From contig CM055909.1 in the NCBI GenBank assembly GCA_029582155.1, positions 21,845,347 through 21,909,346 on the forward strand: DNA of 64,000 nucleotides, written 5' to 3'. The first letter of the stretch is position 1, and each line of letters begins with the position of its first letter. The notes below the pieces were generated by a model. It made no database searches. It was not told the DNA's origin and saw only the letters and a program-made list of their open reading frames with translations. Position numbers and translations under genes: made by a program. Positions 23,675-34,809 of this stretch are shown here, one piece after another. The stretch is from Panopea generosa (lineage: Eukaryota > Mollusca > Bivalvia > Adapedonta > Hiatellidae).

Positions 23675-23950
23675 TAGTTTTTAATTTGATTAAAAAAACA
23701 TATAATAGGCACACCCACATCACCCATAAACAACTGTATAGGAAAAAGTACCAGTCAGTACAAAAACAAATATACACAAGCCGTCCAGCCAGCAGAACTT
23801 TTTTAGACAGCCCATATTCATAAGGATAGGTAAAAACATAACCAACTATCTGTCTGAAAGAAGAAAATAGAAAGTGTTAAAACGATTGGAGTACTTTTTC
23901 ATTTGATTGAACAAAATCATTCAATATGCGTCCCCACACATCACCCATAA

Positions 23951-24329
23951 ACAAGAGCTGTCAGAAGACAACAAAGCTCGCTGATGGGATAAAACTCAAC
24001 GCCCATGCAAAGATTGAGATTGGAGTCAAACACCAAAACTAAACACAAAAGTTAAACCTGGGTGTCTACAGACAAAATATTAAGTCCAAAAAGGCCATTA
24101 CTCTGCCAAAATGCAACCCTGAGTTATGGTTCTTGTCTCTGTGTGTTCCATTGATCATAGAGTGAACACACATGCGAAGTTTCATTCAAATCCGATGAGT
24201 GGTTGCATAGATTTCTTAAACTTAAATGCAAAAGTTTAACCTGGGTGTCTACAGACAACGATAACGCCCACAACGATACCGGGGTCATGGCAATAGCTCT
24301 CCTTGAACTTCCTCCCAGCGAGCTAAAAA
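23951..24329 (+). mobile_element. AAGAG-TGTC dispersed element, fullest copy
   Basis: Begins ACAAGAGCTGTCAGAAGACA and ends CAGCGAGCTAAAAA. Near the start AGCTCGCTG (23975-23983) is inverted at the end as CAGCGAGCT (24316-24324). The interior has two AACCTGGGTGTCTACAGACA blocks. The ending resembles Helitron-type CTAA ends, but the class is not established. Other copies: 1270, 30092 and 44378. Confidence 0.7.
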
Positions 24330-24628
24330 GTAGCAGCCAGTATAAAAAAAGACATAATTATACACAAGCTGTCCAGCCAGTAAATCTTTTTTAGACAGCC
24401 CCTATTCATGAAGGTACAACAGCCTGAGCAAAAAAGATAAAGTTGATACCAAAAAACGATTGCATATATAAATCACTACATATTCATGGTTTTACCCTAT
24501 TTGTAAATCAAATCACAATCATAATATAATATTTATTCAATCAATCAAATACAGAATTAAATGAAATTACAATATATTAATTTAATGTTTGCTAATGACA
24601 TTTACTTCAGCTGTAGGCTACAACAAAT

Positions 24629-24855
24629 GGTCCTCCGTGGCCGAGTTGTCTAAGACGCCATCTCAAAATCATACCTCTCACCGCTGAAGTCTTAGGTTCG
24701 AGTTCCACTCAGTCCAAAAACTTTATGCAAGAAATTTTACCAGTCACTTACATAAGGATGATGATTCTATTCAGAAGACTCATTCGGAGGTCTTTCTCCA
24801 CCAATAAAACATTAATACAACATGTTGAAAATGGAGTTTAACCCCATACAAAAAT
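24629..24855 (+). mobile_element. SINE S1
   Basis: The head CCGTGGCCGAGTTGTCTAAG then ACGCCATCTCAAAATC and GGTTCGAGTTCC is the clearest tRNA-Leu-like A and B box pair in the window. The element ends with the GTTGAAAATGGAGTTTAACC terminus. Confidence 0.85.
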
Positions 24856-25867
24856 AAAGAAAAAAGATTACAACCAAGACAAAAAGAACACCGTCACTGC
24901 TCAGAAAAATCCTTCCACATAATAGTCTTAACACTCCTTACAGAAACAGTCCAATAAAACTTGAGTTACCTGTCAGGACAGCATCTATCACAATCCCTGA
25001 GAGAATATACAAACTTCCAGTGTTCACTAATACAGCCAGTCATTCATGTAGCCTTTGATCAGTTCCTAATTCCATTATAGACACTGACAAACACTAAACC
25101 TGTCGTCGCTATACCAGACTCTTCGTATTTTAACATTTTTTCTTAATTTTAGTTTTTAACAACTTTGGAAAAAGCACTAAAATATGGGGTGCACTGTGAA
25201 TATTGCGAAGTTTATCAGATTTTTTACACTTGTCTCTGGAAATACAGCAGTAACAGAATAATTGGCAACACATTATACAGTAATTTGCATTGATTACATC
25301 AAATTTCGTTTCATCAAAATAGGCGACTTAAAACGCAAATTTCATTATCTCTCACAGGCATTTTCAGATACTTGAATATTATCGCCATTATGTAAAATCT
25401 GTAACAAATTTTAATCCATTTTTGAATGTGTTTATAAATTTATTTTTTAAAATTCATCAAAATTAAATAAGCTACAAATTTAATACAATTAATTGTAAAT
25501 GAAATGCATCACTAGAAAAGTATAACCATTAAAATATCAGTAATGGATATCTGAATAGAGAATTGCACAAATCATGAAATGAAATCGTTGATATCAATTC
25601 CAAGTCATTACATTTCCTGCATGGTCACTTAAAGCCGAACATTGTTTAAATTAATAGCCAGTTGAAATAAGATCTTTTTGCTGCTTGGGCCTACAAATGT
25701 TGTTTTATTTCTTTTTTTATTAATGGTTATTGATTACATTTGTCATAGCAGCACATTTCAGTTCTCAGTGATTAGAAAGTGAATAGGGCTATGGGCCATA
25801 GTCCCATTTTTAATAAAAAATGTCCCATTCATATTTGGAAAATTTTAATGTGATAATTAAGAAATTT
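24856..25867. other. Intronic; nothing recognised
   Basis: AT-rich unique-looking DNA. Confidence 0.45.
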
Positions 25868-26060
25868 GGAGGGCTGCATCGTCCAGAGCATCGAAACCAT
25901 GATTGCAGGGTTACAGGTCCGATCCTCCACCAAGGCTATGTGTGGTGTCCTTCAGCAAGATGCTTTTTCCACATATGATTAGTACCGGTTCTACCCAGAA
26001 AGACTTCGAGCGTGATTTGCCTTAGATGCAAGAACTTATTTCACAGGTTTACCATATAAT
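25868..26060 (+). mobile_element. SINE S2
   Basis: Contains GGTCCGATCCTCCACCAAGG (B box), TGTGTGGTGTCCTTCAGCAA, GGTTCTACCCAGAAAGACTT and CGTGATTTGCC in S2 order. The A box is degraded. Confidence 0.78.
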
Positions 26061-26349
26061 CTATATTTTGAGTAAACACTTCCAATTATTCTACAGAAAT
26101 AAAATATAGTTATCCAAGAATGCATCTTGACCCATTATTTAAGTTGTCAAAGAAAAATATTTTTTTCTGATACAGTAAATGTTTAGCATCAATAAAAAGT
26201 AGTTCTTACTCTTTGAAGGTGCGGTTCTCAAGCTAAGCATTTTACATCACCACACACGAAATTATGGACAGAACTTTATAAAACTGGAAACTTTAAATAT
26301 GTATAATATATGCAAATATATATAATATAATATATATGTAAACTGCCCT

Positions 26350-26510
26350 AACAGTCCAGATGTGTTGCATGTAAAACAATTGTAATTTTATATAAGTCAT
26401 AGATGAAACCAGTTGACGCTATGGTCTTGTGTCCTTGACTTGCATTGTAACTAGGCATGCTCATCATAGTCTGGTCTGTACATTTATGTTCACAAATATA
26501 TATTCAAACT
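26350..26510 (+). repeat. Dispersed repeat R1, copy 2
   Basis: Matches 13806-13975 through TCCAGATGTGTTGCATGTAA, TATATAAGTCAT, TTGCATTGTAACTAGGC and TCTGTACATTTATGTTCACA. Confidence 0.7.
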
Positions 26511-26869
26511 AATTTTTTATTGCGTTTAACATCAATAGTGACAAAGAAAATAAAATGTTGTTTTGTTTTTTTTTCCCAAGCAAAGTGTGATTCTCATACA
26601 TGTGTGGAAATAATTGGTCACATCAAGGTGTGATTCTCACTTATGCATTAATTATCACAAGAGGTGGGGGTCAATAATGTACTACTAATTGTTTGGATGG
26701 ACACTAATCAATTATTGGATAATGTAGCAATTAAGAATATCATTGAATATGTCATGACCTCATAGATCATTACAGGCAGTCTGGGGATATAGCTCACATG
26801 AAAAGAAAATAAAGAGGGAGAGCAAGGGGTCAAACATAATTGATAAAAACTTATTTATATATTTTGATT

Positions 26870-27050
26870 GTGGAACAAGTTATTACAACATCGACAAATT
26901 ACACTCAAAGTCTTCCTGGATGGAATCAGTACTTCAGCATACTATGTGGATAAAGTGTCTTGCTCAAAGACACCACACATAACCTGGGGTATCAAACCCA
27001 TGGCCTTCCATTCATGGGTCCAATGCTCTAGATAGTTACCAGGCCATGCA
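26870..27050 (-). mobile_element. SINE S2
   Basis: Minus-strand S2 with GAGCATTGGACCCATGAATG, GGTTTGATACC, GTGTCTTTGAGCAAGACACT and the AGGAAGACTTTGAGTGTAAT end. Confidence 0.75.
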
Positions 27051-27686
27051 ATCCACATAATTTATATAACATCGATGTATTATTATAGCATCCAGTATTA
27101 TTAGTGAAAGTAAACTTCAGAATGAAACAGAAATCTTGAAGCATTACACCACTATTTCACATATTTTTTTTGTGAAAATCTCAAAATTACAAAACCAAGA
27201 AACTTCTTTAAACTTTTCTTTATAATAATACTTAACACTTAAGTTACACGAAATCAAGTCTTTAACATTAATTTTAAAAAATCTTTTTTATAAATAACCC
27301 TTCAACAGTGAAACTTAAAGCATTATAAATTATAGTGATAAATACCTTCATGATCTGATGAAGATATTTTATTCCCCAGCAGGACTAGATCATACAATAT
27401 CTTCCAAATTGATGGGACTACCAGAGAATACACCTGGTGTTGGGGAAGATGATGAGGAAATAATTGGCTGGGTTACTCTTGTCAGAACCTGGCCAGTTTT
27501 ATTTATTGGAGACTTATGTTTGTAAACACAGACATTGGGTTAATCATAAGCAATGGCAGCTTGCAATTTGCATTAATAGAATTTACAAACTTCAGAAGGG
27601 CATGCACTTAGGCATGTAAGGACATTGCATGATTACACAAATACTCAAGTCAGTAGATTGTACTTATTGCATGTATACAAAATCAC

Positions 27687-28001
27687 TTAACCCTTTACTT
27701 CATAGATACAAGTTTTCCCACACCAATCACAGAAGGTCTTTGAAAACAGTGCAGGAAGAGCAGTCTGAACACTTCCTGCACTGTTTTCCACTCCTTCAGT
27801 TAAAATAAACATAATTCATCCAATAATTCAAAAGCCATCTATATTAGGTGTCCAAAGGCGTATATATTAAGTGTCCAAAGGCGTCTATATTAGAGGTGTT
27901 CAAAGGCATATATATTAGGTGTCCAAAGGCGTCTATATTAGACGTGTCCAAAGGCGTCTTCATTATGTGTCCAAAGGCGTCTATATGAAGTAAAGGGTTT
28001 A
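27687..28001 (+). mobile_element. piggyBac-type MITE, copy B (expanded subrepeat)
   Basis: TTAA (27687-27690) then CCCTTTACTTCATAGATAC; right end ATGAAGTAAAGGG then TTTA (a one-base change from TTAA). The central hairpin has lost its tip (27742-27788). The right part carries about six copies of TATTAGGTGTCCAAAGGCGT (27838-27985), against one or two in other copies. Confidence 0.85.
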
Positions 28002-28054
28002 CCTATCAACTCTTTACTGGGATCCTGGAATGTCAAACACAGTTATCAAGCACA

Positions 28055-28245
28055 CCTACTTCTGCAAGCACCAAACCCATGATCAGAGGGTCTTGGGTTC
28101 GTTTCTCTGCAATGGCTATGTGTGACCTTGAGCAAGCCAGTTTTTCTGCATAAATTATGCTTAGTACTGGTTTTACCCAGGAAGACTTCCAGTGTGATTT
28201 GTCCACGTCGTAAGAAATTGTTTCACAATCAAAGTAAAATAAACA
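28055..28245 (+). mobile_element. SINE S2
   Basis: Contains CCCATGATCAGAGGGTCTTG, GGTTCGTTTCTCTGC, TTGAGCAAGCCAGTTTTTCT, GGTTTTACCCAGGAAGACTT and CCAGTGTGATTTGTCC. Confidence 0.78.
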
Positions 28246-28324
28246 AGTTTAAACTATTACAACACGGTTAATTTATTTGCTGACCATTAAATAAACAGAA
28301 AAAGTAACATACAACTTTCCCATT

Positions 28325-28500
28325 TGAATCAACGGTGGAAGACAAATGACACTTAAATGCAATGCCATAATTATTAACCATCATGGAGACATTGGCTGAC
28401 ACAGATTCAAACTCATGACCCTTGGATTGAAAGTAAAATGGGCTATTGATTGAGCCAAATGTGACCCGGATGGAAGAGGGTTGCTGAAATTTACTCTCCA
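28325..28500 (-). mobile_element. SINE S4, head half
   Basis: On the minus strand: GGCTCAATCAATAGCCC, ACTTTCAATCCAAGGGTCAT, GAGTTTGAATC and CAATGTCTCCATGATGG. The 3' half is absent. Confidence 0.65.
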
Positions 28501-28514
28501 CAACTTTAACCACA

Positions 28515-28822
28515 TGTGACCGAGGTGTGGTCTAGTGGTAGAGCGTCCGCCTCGCATGCGGAAGGTTGTGGGTTCAATCCCTGGCCAGGTCATACCAAAG
28601 ACTTTAAAATGGTACTAGAAGCTCCCTCGCTTGACGCTCAGCATTAAGAGGAGAGTTCTAGGTCTGGTCGGCCCGGTGTCAGTATAATGTGACTGGGTGG
28701 GGTATAATACCATGTGTCTGCAGCATGATACTCCAGTGTGTCAGCGCTCAGAATACTGTCTCAAGTAGACACCATCGCGATATGACTGAAAAATTGTTGA
28801 AAGCGACGCTAAACACCATACA
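28515..28822 (+). mobile_element. SINE S3, full length, tRNA-Ala(CGC)-like head
   Basis: The head has an A box (TGTGGTCTAGTGGTAGAGCG), a perfect 5-bp anticodon stem TCCGC/GCGGA around loop CTCGCAT (anticodon CGC at 28553-28555), and a B box (GGGTTCAATCCC). GACC and GGTC can pair as a partial acceptor stem. It runs on without a tRNA end into the S3 body (TAGAAGCTCCCTCGC) and tail (TTGAAAGCGACGCTAAACAC). It is therefore a SINE and not a tRNA gene. Confidence 0.85.
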
Positions 28823-29299
28823 ACTAACCAACCAAATTAACCACACGTCTGGTCTATTGCCACTATGTCCATTATCTCATCTCCAGAAGGCAGAATCTAT
28901 ATCTATGTACAGTTAAAGTGTCTGGCCAATGACAGATCAAACCATCAATTCTTGTGCAACTCCATCAAAGGAAATCTTTTTATTTCTAGTTTAGGGTTTT
29001 TGCAATTTCCTGAAGGTAAATGAAACAGATACATAGAGGAAATGAGACAATAGAACTGTTCTCAAAGTGTTCTATAAACAACCGGTCTATTCAAGTTACA
29101 CTAAATACAGTGTTAAAAAATATACGCTTAAGTTATCCTATATATAGGAGAGTCCGCGATTTTAAGTCACTGGAGGGATGTTAAACAAATTATGTATATT
29201 TTTCACAATTTTGACATTCTGACTATATCATATCATTTTAGAAAAGTAAATATATACCTGGAGGGACCATTTACCCCTGCACCATCTCCTCTCTCGTGT

Positions 29300-29526
29300 T
29301 TAACCCTTTACTCCATAGATACATGTTTTCCCGCACCAATCACAGAAGGCCTTTGAAAACAGTGCAGGAAGAGTTCAGATTGTTTGTTACGAGCAATCTG
29401 AACACTTCCTGCACTGTTTTCCACCCTGTTAATGAACATATTCCACCCAATAATTCAAAATTAGTGTCGTCCAAAGGCTTCTATATTAGAGGTGTCCAAA
29501 GGAGACTTTATGAAGTAAAGGGTTAA
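29300..29526 (+). mobile_element. piggyBac-type MITE, copy C (best preserved)
   Basis: Perfect TTAA on both sides (29300-29303 and 29523-29526), CCCTTTACTCCATAGATAC at the left and TATGAAGTAAAGGG at the right. The 67-nt hairpin lies at 29355-29421. The plus-strand open frame across it is not a gene. Confidence 0.9.
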
Positions 29527-29804
29527 GAAAAATAAACTTACTTCTGTCTTTGGATGTTGGTCTGAAATCCAAATCTAATAAATGTTACAATTACAAGCAG
29601 TTTACACATCTCCATACAAAAATGGTCGTAAACGTAAAGTAAGTATTGTTATAATATTTTATATATTACTCCAAATGAAACCAAACTTAATTGAAAAATT
29701 CAGAAAATGATAAATTTTCAGAAAATACAATCGTAAAATCATGTGGATGACTATGAAAAATATTATGTATATCTATTACTTTATGTTTACCACTCACTTA
29801 TGCA

Positions 29805-30000
29805 GAGGGCGTGGTCCAGTGGTAGAGCACTGAACCCATGATCAGAGGGTGGTGGGTTCGATCTTCCACCACGGCTATGTGTGGTGTCCTTGAGCAAGAC
29901 ACTTTTCCGCATGTGCTTAGTACTGGTTCTAACCAGGACAATTTCAAGCATGATTTGCCCAAGTTGTAATAACTTGTTTCACTTTAAGTAAAATAAATAA
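29805..30000 (+). mobile_element. SINE S2, near full length
   Basis: Head GGGCGTGGTCCAGTGGTAGA then GCACTG and GTGGGTTCGATCTTCC. Body TGTGTGGTGTCCTTGAGCAA, then GCTTAGTACTGGTTCTAACC and the CAAGTTGTAATAACTTG tail. Best reference copy for S2. Confidence 0.85.
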
Positions 30001-30091
30001 ATTTAAACTAAACTCACTTGAGTTGCTTTAAGTTCATTTGTTTGCTCTTCAGAAAATTAAGACAGATCGCATCAAAACAATTACTGTAACA

Positions 30092-30230
30092 AGAGATGTC
30101 AGAAGGACAACAAAGCTCACCGAATTGGGATAAAACTCTCCTCTCATGCAAAGATTGAGCTTGGAGGCAAACGCCAACTAAATGCAAAAATTTAACCTGG
30201 GTGTCTACAGACGATGCCAAGCTAAAAATT
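30092..30230 (+). mobile_element. AAGAG-TGTC element, internally deleted
   Basis: Starts CAAGAGATGTCAGAAGGACA and ends soon after AACCTGGGTGTCTACAGACG. The middle, including the GGGCCATAACT block of the 23951 copy, is missing. Confidence 0.65.
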
Positions 30231-30694
30231 GTTTGTACCTGCACCTAATTTATATATTGTGGAACACCAAATGCGTCATCCATTCTGAACTATGTTCTAT
30301 ACCGTTTGCTGCCTGGTTCCCTGATTTTATCATGTAATGGGTGCTGCATTATTAGGTAGGGCCAGTGTCAAGGAAAATAAATTAGATAAAGAAAACAAAC
30401 ATTTAACCGAACTTAACACATGCAACCTTGAACTAAGTCAATTATAAAGTGAAATGGTAGCAAATATTGTAAAACTGAGCACATTTACTGTCTAATTATT
30501 ACGCCCCAAAAGACAGCTAGGATTTAATCTTTTTGCTTTCTTTAAGATAAATTGCCTGCTGACTTTCTGAATGTCTTATATTGCTAGGAAAATCAAAATC
30601 ACTTAAACAATAGCTGACACCATTTTTCATTGGTAGAATATTTCATAGTGGTCACATGACTGTACTTAAATTTGTTACTTTCAATGCATGATAG

Positions 30695-30865
30695 GTTACA
30701 TCCTGGCACATCCAGTTTTATTGGTGGAGCAGGACCTCAGATGGGACACAATCCTTCTGCAAGTAACTGACAAACTTTCTCAACTAAAGATTTCAGAATG
30801 AGCTGGCTTCGAAAACAATACCTCCCCAGTGAGTGCTTCTTAGACCACTCAGCCATGAGGGACTG
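30695..30865 (-). mobile_element. SINE S1, degraded
   Basis: Minus-strand head GGCTGAGTGGTCTAAGAAGC at the right and the ACTGGATGTGCCAGGATGTA tail at the left, with GAGAAAGTTTGTCAGTTACT in the core. Confidence 0.75.
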
Positions 30866-31084
30866 ATCCATATTTATTACTAACAGTATTAACAGAAATG
30901 TATTTCATCTGTTCGTTTATTGTATATGACAGGCTCAAAAGACTCAGAGATTAAATCTGTATAAGCTGTATGTGTTTGGATTATCCATATTAATATGACA
31001 TGAGAGCAATATTCAAACAAAGATTAGTTGCATTATCTAAGTAATTCTAGAGTCCCATGCAGTAAGTGGTGATGCCAATTTAAG

Positions 31085-31380
31085 CCAGACTTGCACTTTT
31101 GGGAATGGGGTCAGGGCTTTTGGAAAATAAGCGTTATTTTCAAAGAAACTGGAAAATTAAATAGGATAGGTTTCTTCAATATACGAAACAATATAATTAT
31201 ATGTAATGTATTTTGAATGTATGAACAATCTGATGTTTTTCTAGAAGACTACATTAAAAATTAATAATGTTAAAAATCCCCAAACTTTTTCCCACATTTT
31301 CTTTGCATTTTGAAAATGGGAATTTTGTTGTTTTGGATTGGGGAAAAAAATATACTATTTGCCATTGAGAATGGGGCCAA
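31085..31380 (+). mobile_element. hAT-type MITE, truncated copy
   Basis: Aligns along its length with 35803-36133 (TTGCACTTTTGGGAATGGGG; AGAAGACTACATTAAAA; ATGGGAATTTTGTTGTTTTG; ACTATTTGCCATTGAGAATG). The outer CAGGG and CCCTG ends are lost. Confidence 0.7.
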
Positions 31381-31442
31381 ACATATACAAAGTTTTACAA
31401 ACCCAACTTATATACTTTTTGAGTAATCTTTCCAGACAGATG

Positions 31443-31630
31443 GACTTTACTCCACAGATAGCATTTTTCCCGCACCAATCACAGAAGGCCTTTGAAAACG
31501 TTACAAGCAATCTGAACTCTTCCTGCACTGTTTTCCACTCTTGTCAGTTAATATAAACATAATTCACCCAATAATTCAAAAGCCTTATATATTAGGTGTT
31601 CAAAGGCGTCTATATGAAGTAAAGGGATAA
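31443..31630 (+). mobile_element. piggyBac-type MITE, copy D (decayed, one hairpin arm lost)
   Basis: Left end reduced to GACTTTACTCCACAGATA without TTAA; right end ATGAAGTAAAGGG then ATAA. One hairpin arm is deleted: GAAAACGTTACAAGCAATCT joins the lead-in directly to the second arm. Confidence 0.8.
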
Positions 31631-31859
31631 CAAACCAAAGCAGTCCTTCAGTAATTAGCAAAATTAATCAAGTTTCAGTATAAATAAATGTGCAGGCAAC
31701 ATCTGGATTACTGTAAATCAAAAACAAAACACATGGCCCCAACTTAATTATAACAGTAACTAGCATTTCCTGGACCAATTTGTGAAAGCATGATGTACAA
31801 AACACTTGATTAATACCAGTTTCCATTAATACTGATAAGGTGTTTTAATTATAGACCAA

Positions 31860-32125
31860 GTCATCGTTAGTTCGAATCCCTGCCTGGCCAGTCTCCGTGA
31901 TGATTGATATTAGACATTGCTTTTCATAATCATTTTATTTTGTTGCTAACCACTGATTCAAGTGGAAAATTATCAGTTACTTGCAGAGATGGGTGTGCTT
32001 GAGTATTCCGACAGTTAACCTTCCAGGATCCCAGGAAAGAGTGATAAGATTAACTAATCGTGTGTTAGCCCTTGATGGCATAAAAATGACAATAAGTATT
32101 CAATTAATCAATTAATCATTTCAAT
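31860..32125 (+). mobile_element. SINE S4
   Basis: B box GTTCGAATCCCTGCC, then CAGTCTCCGTGATGATTGAT, CAGTTACTTGCAGAGATGGG, AGGATCCCAGGAAAGA, GTGTGTTAGCCCTTGATGGC and ATTCAATTAATCAATTAATC. The A box is degraded. Confidence 0.8.
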
Positions 32126-32248
32126 AAGACTTTACAAAATGAGAGCCACACAATGGAAACATTTAACAAATTATAAGTTTCCTGCAGTTAAATCTTGATG
32201 ATAAATCCAAAACCATAAGATTATAAACGTTAGTGTTTATAATCTAAA

Positions 32249-32338
32249 ATCTTACTTGTCTTAAGCAGCAAGTCAAGTTTAAGGTGCAAAAGTGACCATT
32301 TAAGACAGGTCCCAGTATGCATATTCCTAGGTTTGTAT
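32249..32338 (+). mobile_element. Tc1/mariner-type MITE fragment
   Basis: CTTGTCTTAAGCAGCAAGTC ... TTTAAGACAGGTCCCAG matches the 23497 and 34505 copies; the outer ends are missing or short. Confidence 0.55.
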
Positions 32339-32394
32339 AATTTATTTATTATTATTTAAAATTTAAGTAAAACAAACTTTAACCAGTATTTCTA

Positions 32395-32555
32395 AGTTAA
32401 TCATATTTAAAAAAATATTAATTAAACAAATATTTCTAAGTAAAACATAATTATTTTAAAAAAAATATATAAATAAAAAAAAAATAATAATAAAAAAAAA
32501 TAAATAAATAAATAAAAAAAACAAAAAATTGTTTTTGAAATAAAAAAAAAAGTAC
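32395..32555. repeat. A-rich low-complexity tract
   Basis: Runs of AAAAAAAATAATAATAAAA and AAATAAATAAATAAA; simple sequence. Confidence 0.8.
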
Positions 32556-34504
32556 TCAGCATCTGGATTAAATTATGTGATGCAGGGTGTTAGTTGTAAC
32601 TATGATCCAAGTATGAGTGTCCTAGCATAGCTATGTTGAGGCATAGTGTAAAAACGAAAACTTAACGTTGGAGCTAAATATAAATGTTCGACGGAAAAGC
32701 AACACCTTAATCTCGTCTCTCCTTCATCGCGGCGAGACAAAAAACCATAGAATGTCTGAATACTAGGAGGTTTACAAAAGTTTCTATGTTTTTTACCACT
32801 TTGTACAATATCATGTTTATTTTCTCTCAAAACCTTGGAAATTGGTGTCGCATAAGATATAAACCTCTGAGTAATTGGACATTCTGTGACCAAATAACAT
32901 TAAAATATTTCATGTATGCATTTAATTATACCTTTAGTAAAATGTAATATTCTGAATATATTTGCCAATTTGATCTTGTATTGGAGCTGATGGTCAACAA
33001 AGTCTCAACAAAGTCTCTCCTCGTCACCAAATCCTTTAAACATAACACTGATTATTAGCCCAACTGACACAACCGCATGTAACGTCTGTAATGCACAGTC
33101 AGATCCGAAAAGTCACAATATTTCCCTGTTTTCTAAATATCTGACTAAAAACTTTCTTTCTTTTACATTTACTGTCTTCTCCTGTCAGTCAAACTACAAT
33201 GTACAGTCAATTTTCTTTTCACACGGCTGTTATAATTATAAGGTCCAAATCCTGGATAAAAACAAACGCTTTAAAACACACGGAATTACAAACACACTTG
33301 TCCTAGTCTCGGAGGTTAATACGTAGTTTCTCAGTTCATTTCTTTGAATTTTTTCACAAAATAGTATGTCAAACTAACAATATCATTCATCCCCCAACCA
33401 ATGTTGCAAATCACATTAAATCCTGGTCACAAAAAAGCTTTATGCAAAACTCCAATATCCGAAATTCTCTTTATGTCTGGTGTAATGTTATAATTGTATC
33501 AACATTCTTCTTATGAAACTGAAACATTAGGCCGCATCTTCATGCGAAAACTAACTGTATAAGTAAAACAGTTTCCCCAGGATATTCCCCCTGAGGATTG
33601 ATTTCTACTCCGACTTGATCCCAAATCTATATTTCGGTGACAAGCAATTTGTGCTCCGTAATATAACAAATGGCAATCACTAAACGAACACTGACACAGT
33701 TTTCTTTCCCATCGCACAAACAGAAACTTTTTTTTTTTACCAGCAAAAATGGAAGCTCCCACAAAGACACGTGAGACACAGGGAGCACAGCGGTAGATTT
33801 TTAAAATTGACAATAAAATAAAGCTCCTGTCTGTATTAAGGTGTTTTTTTTAATTTTCTGAGGGATCAAGGCATCCATCTTCAGAAGAAAAAAAAAAGAA
33901 TTTTATAAGTGTTTGATGAGCACCCCCAGTTTATATAATAAAACATGACTGCACCCCAGGCTCCTGCTGTCTCATCCAAATAAATATACTTCAATATTTA
34001 ACTACAAACTTAAATCTAAGAAAAGCAGCCAGGTGAGCATGACTTCAGACTGGTTCCGGTAAAACTGTATACTGGTTCATTGATACTGAATTACATAATA
34101 AAGAAATTACCAGTCCAAATTGAGTAAAGTTTTAAGTATTAAGTATCATGGTGAACCTGATCTGCTTTGCAATTTTAAATCTTGATTTAGTTTTCACATT
34201 TACCATCATTTCAGCGGAAATATCATTTAGTTTGTGTATGATATTAAATATCAATTTTAAAACTTCTAAATTCTAAAATAAATTTGGAATTAAAAGTTGT
34301 GCAATCCCTGAACTTCATATCCCAAATTGGAAAAGGTGTTTTAAACTCTGGTAGATGAATAAATGCGAGTTTCCTGTTATCTATGACAAATTGAATACAT
34401 GTACGTGCACGTGTTTCAATTTTATCAGTTGTTATTAGTATGATAAACTAGATTTCTTATATTAATATGACTGATATACAGGGTCATAATATTGTGTTAA
34501 ATAA
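32556..34504. other. Intronic; nothing recognised
   Basis: Longest unique-looking stretch in the intron. Minus-strand open frames at 32600-32893 and 33511-33813 (97 and 100 residues) show no domain, signal peptide or splice framing that I can support. Confidence 0.4.
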
Positions 34505-34689
34505 AATAAAACCTGTCTTAAGCAGCCAGTAAAGCGACGGAGCAAAAGTGGCCTTTTAACTGAAGACAGGTTGTTATTTAATGCAGGTTAATTCATTTTA
34601 AAAGCATAAAAATTGGGAAATAACAAATATGGCTTCTTAAGGCAAGTGGCTGCTTAATAGAAGTGACCAACCTTATACAGATACGACTG
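34505..34689. mobile_element. Tc1/mariner-type MITE, second copy
   Basis: AAACCTGTCTTAAGCAGCCA at the left; ATACAGATACGACTG then TA (34690-34691) at the right. The interior repeats GACAGGTTGTTATTTAATGC and TGGCTGCTTAATAGAAGTGA. Confidence 0.7.
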
Positions 34690-34809
34690 TACTGCAAAGT
34701 ATGTTTTCCTCTCTGGCAAAAGTAGTCAATTTGCACACAATCAAGACCCAGAACGGACAAGCAATCTAACAGGATCTACATGATTTACCTCCTCAGTGAG
34801 TGTGAAAAT

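Larger units (their letters stand above)
23440..24420 (+). repeat. Tandem segmental duplication (two units, about 0.4 kb without insertions)
   Basis: Unit 1 (23440-23840) and unit 2 (23841-24420) share CTGTCT-AGAAAGAAGAAAA, GATTGGAGTAC, CACATCACCCATAAACAA, CACAAGC-GTCCAGCCAG and TTTTTTAGACAGCCC. Unit 1 carries a mariner-type MITE that unit 2 lacks; unit 2 carries the AAGAG-TGTC element that unit 1 lacks. Confidence 0.85.

Noticed and set aside
28516-28592. tRNA-Ala(CGC) gene
   Set aside because: Anticodon arm and boxes are good, but the T stem and acceptor stem are weak and the sequence continues into the S3 SINE body found elsewhere.
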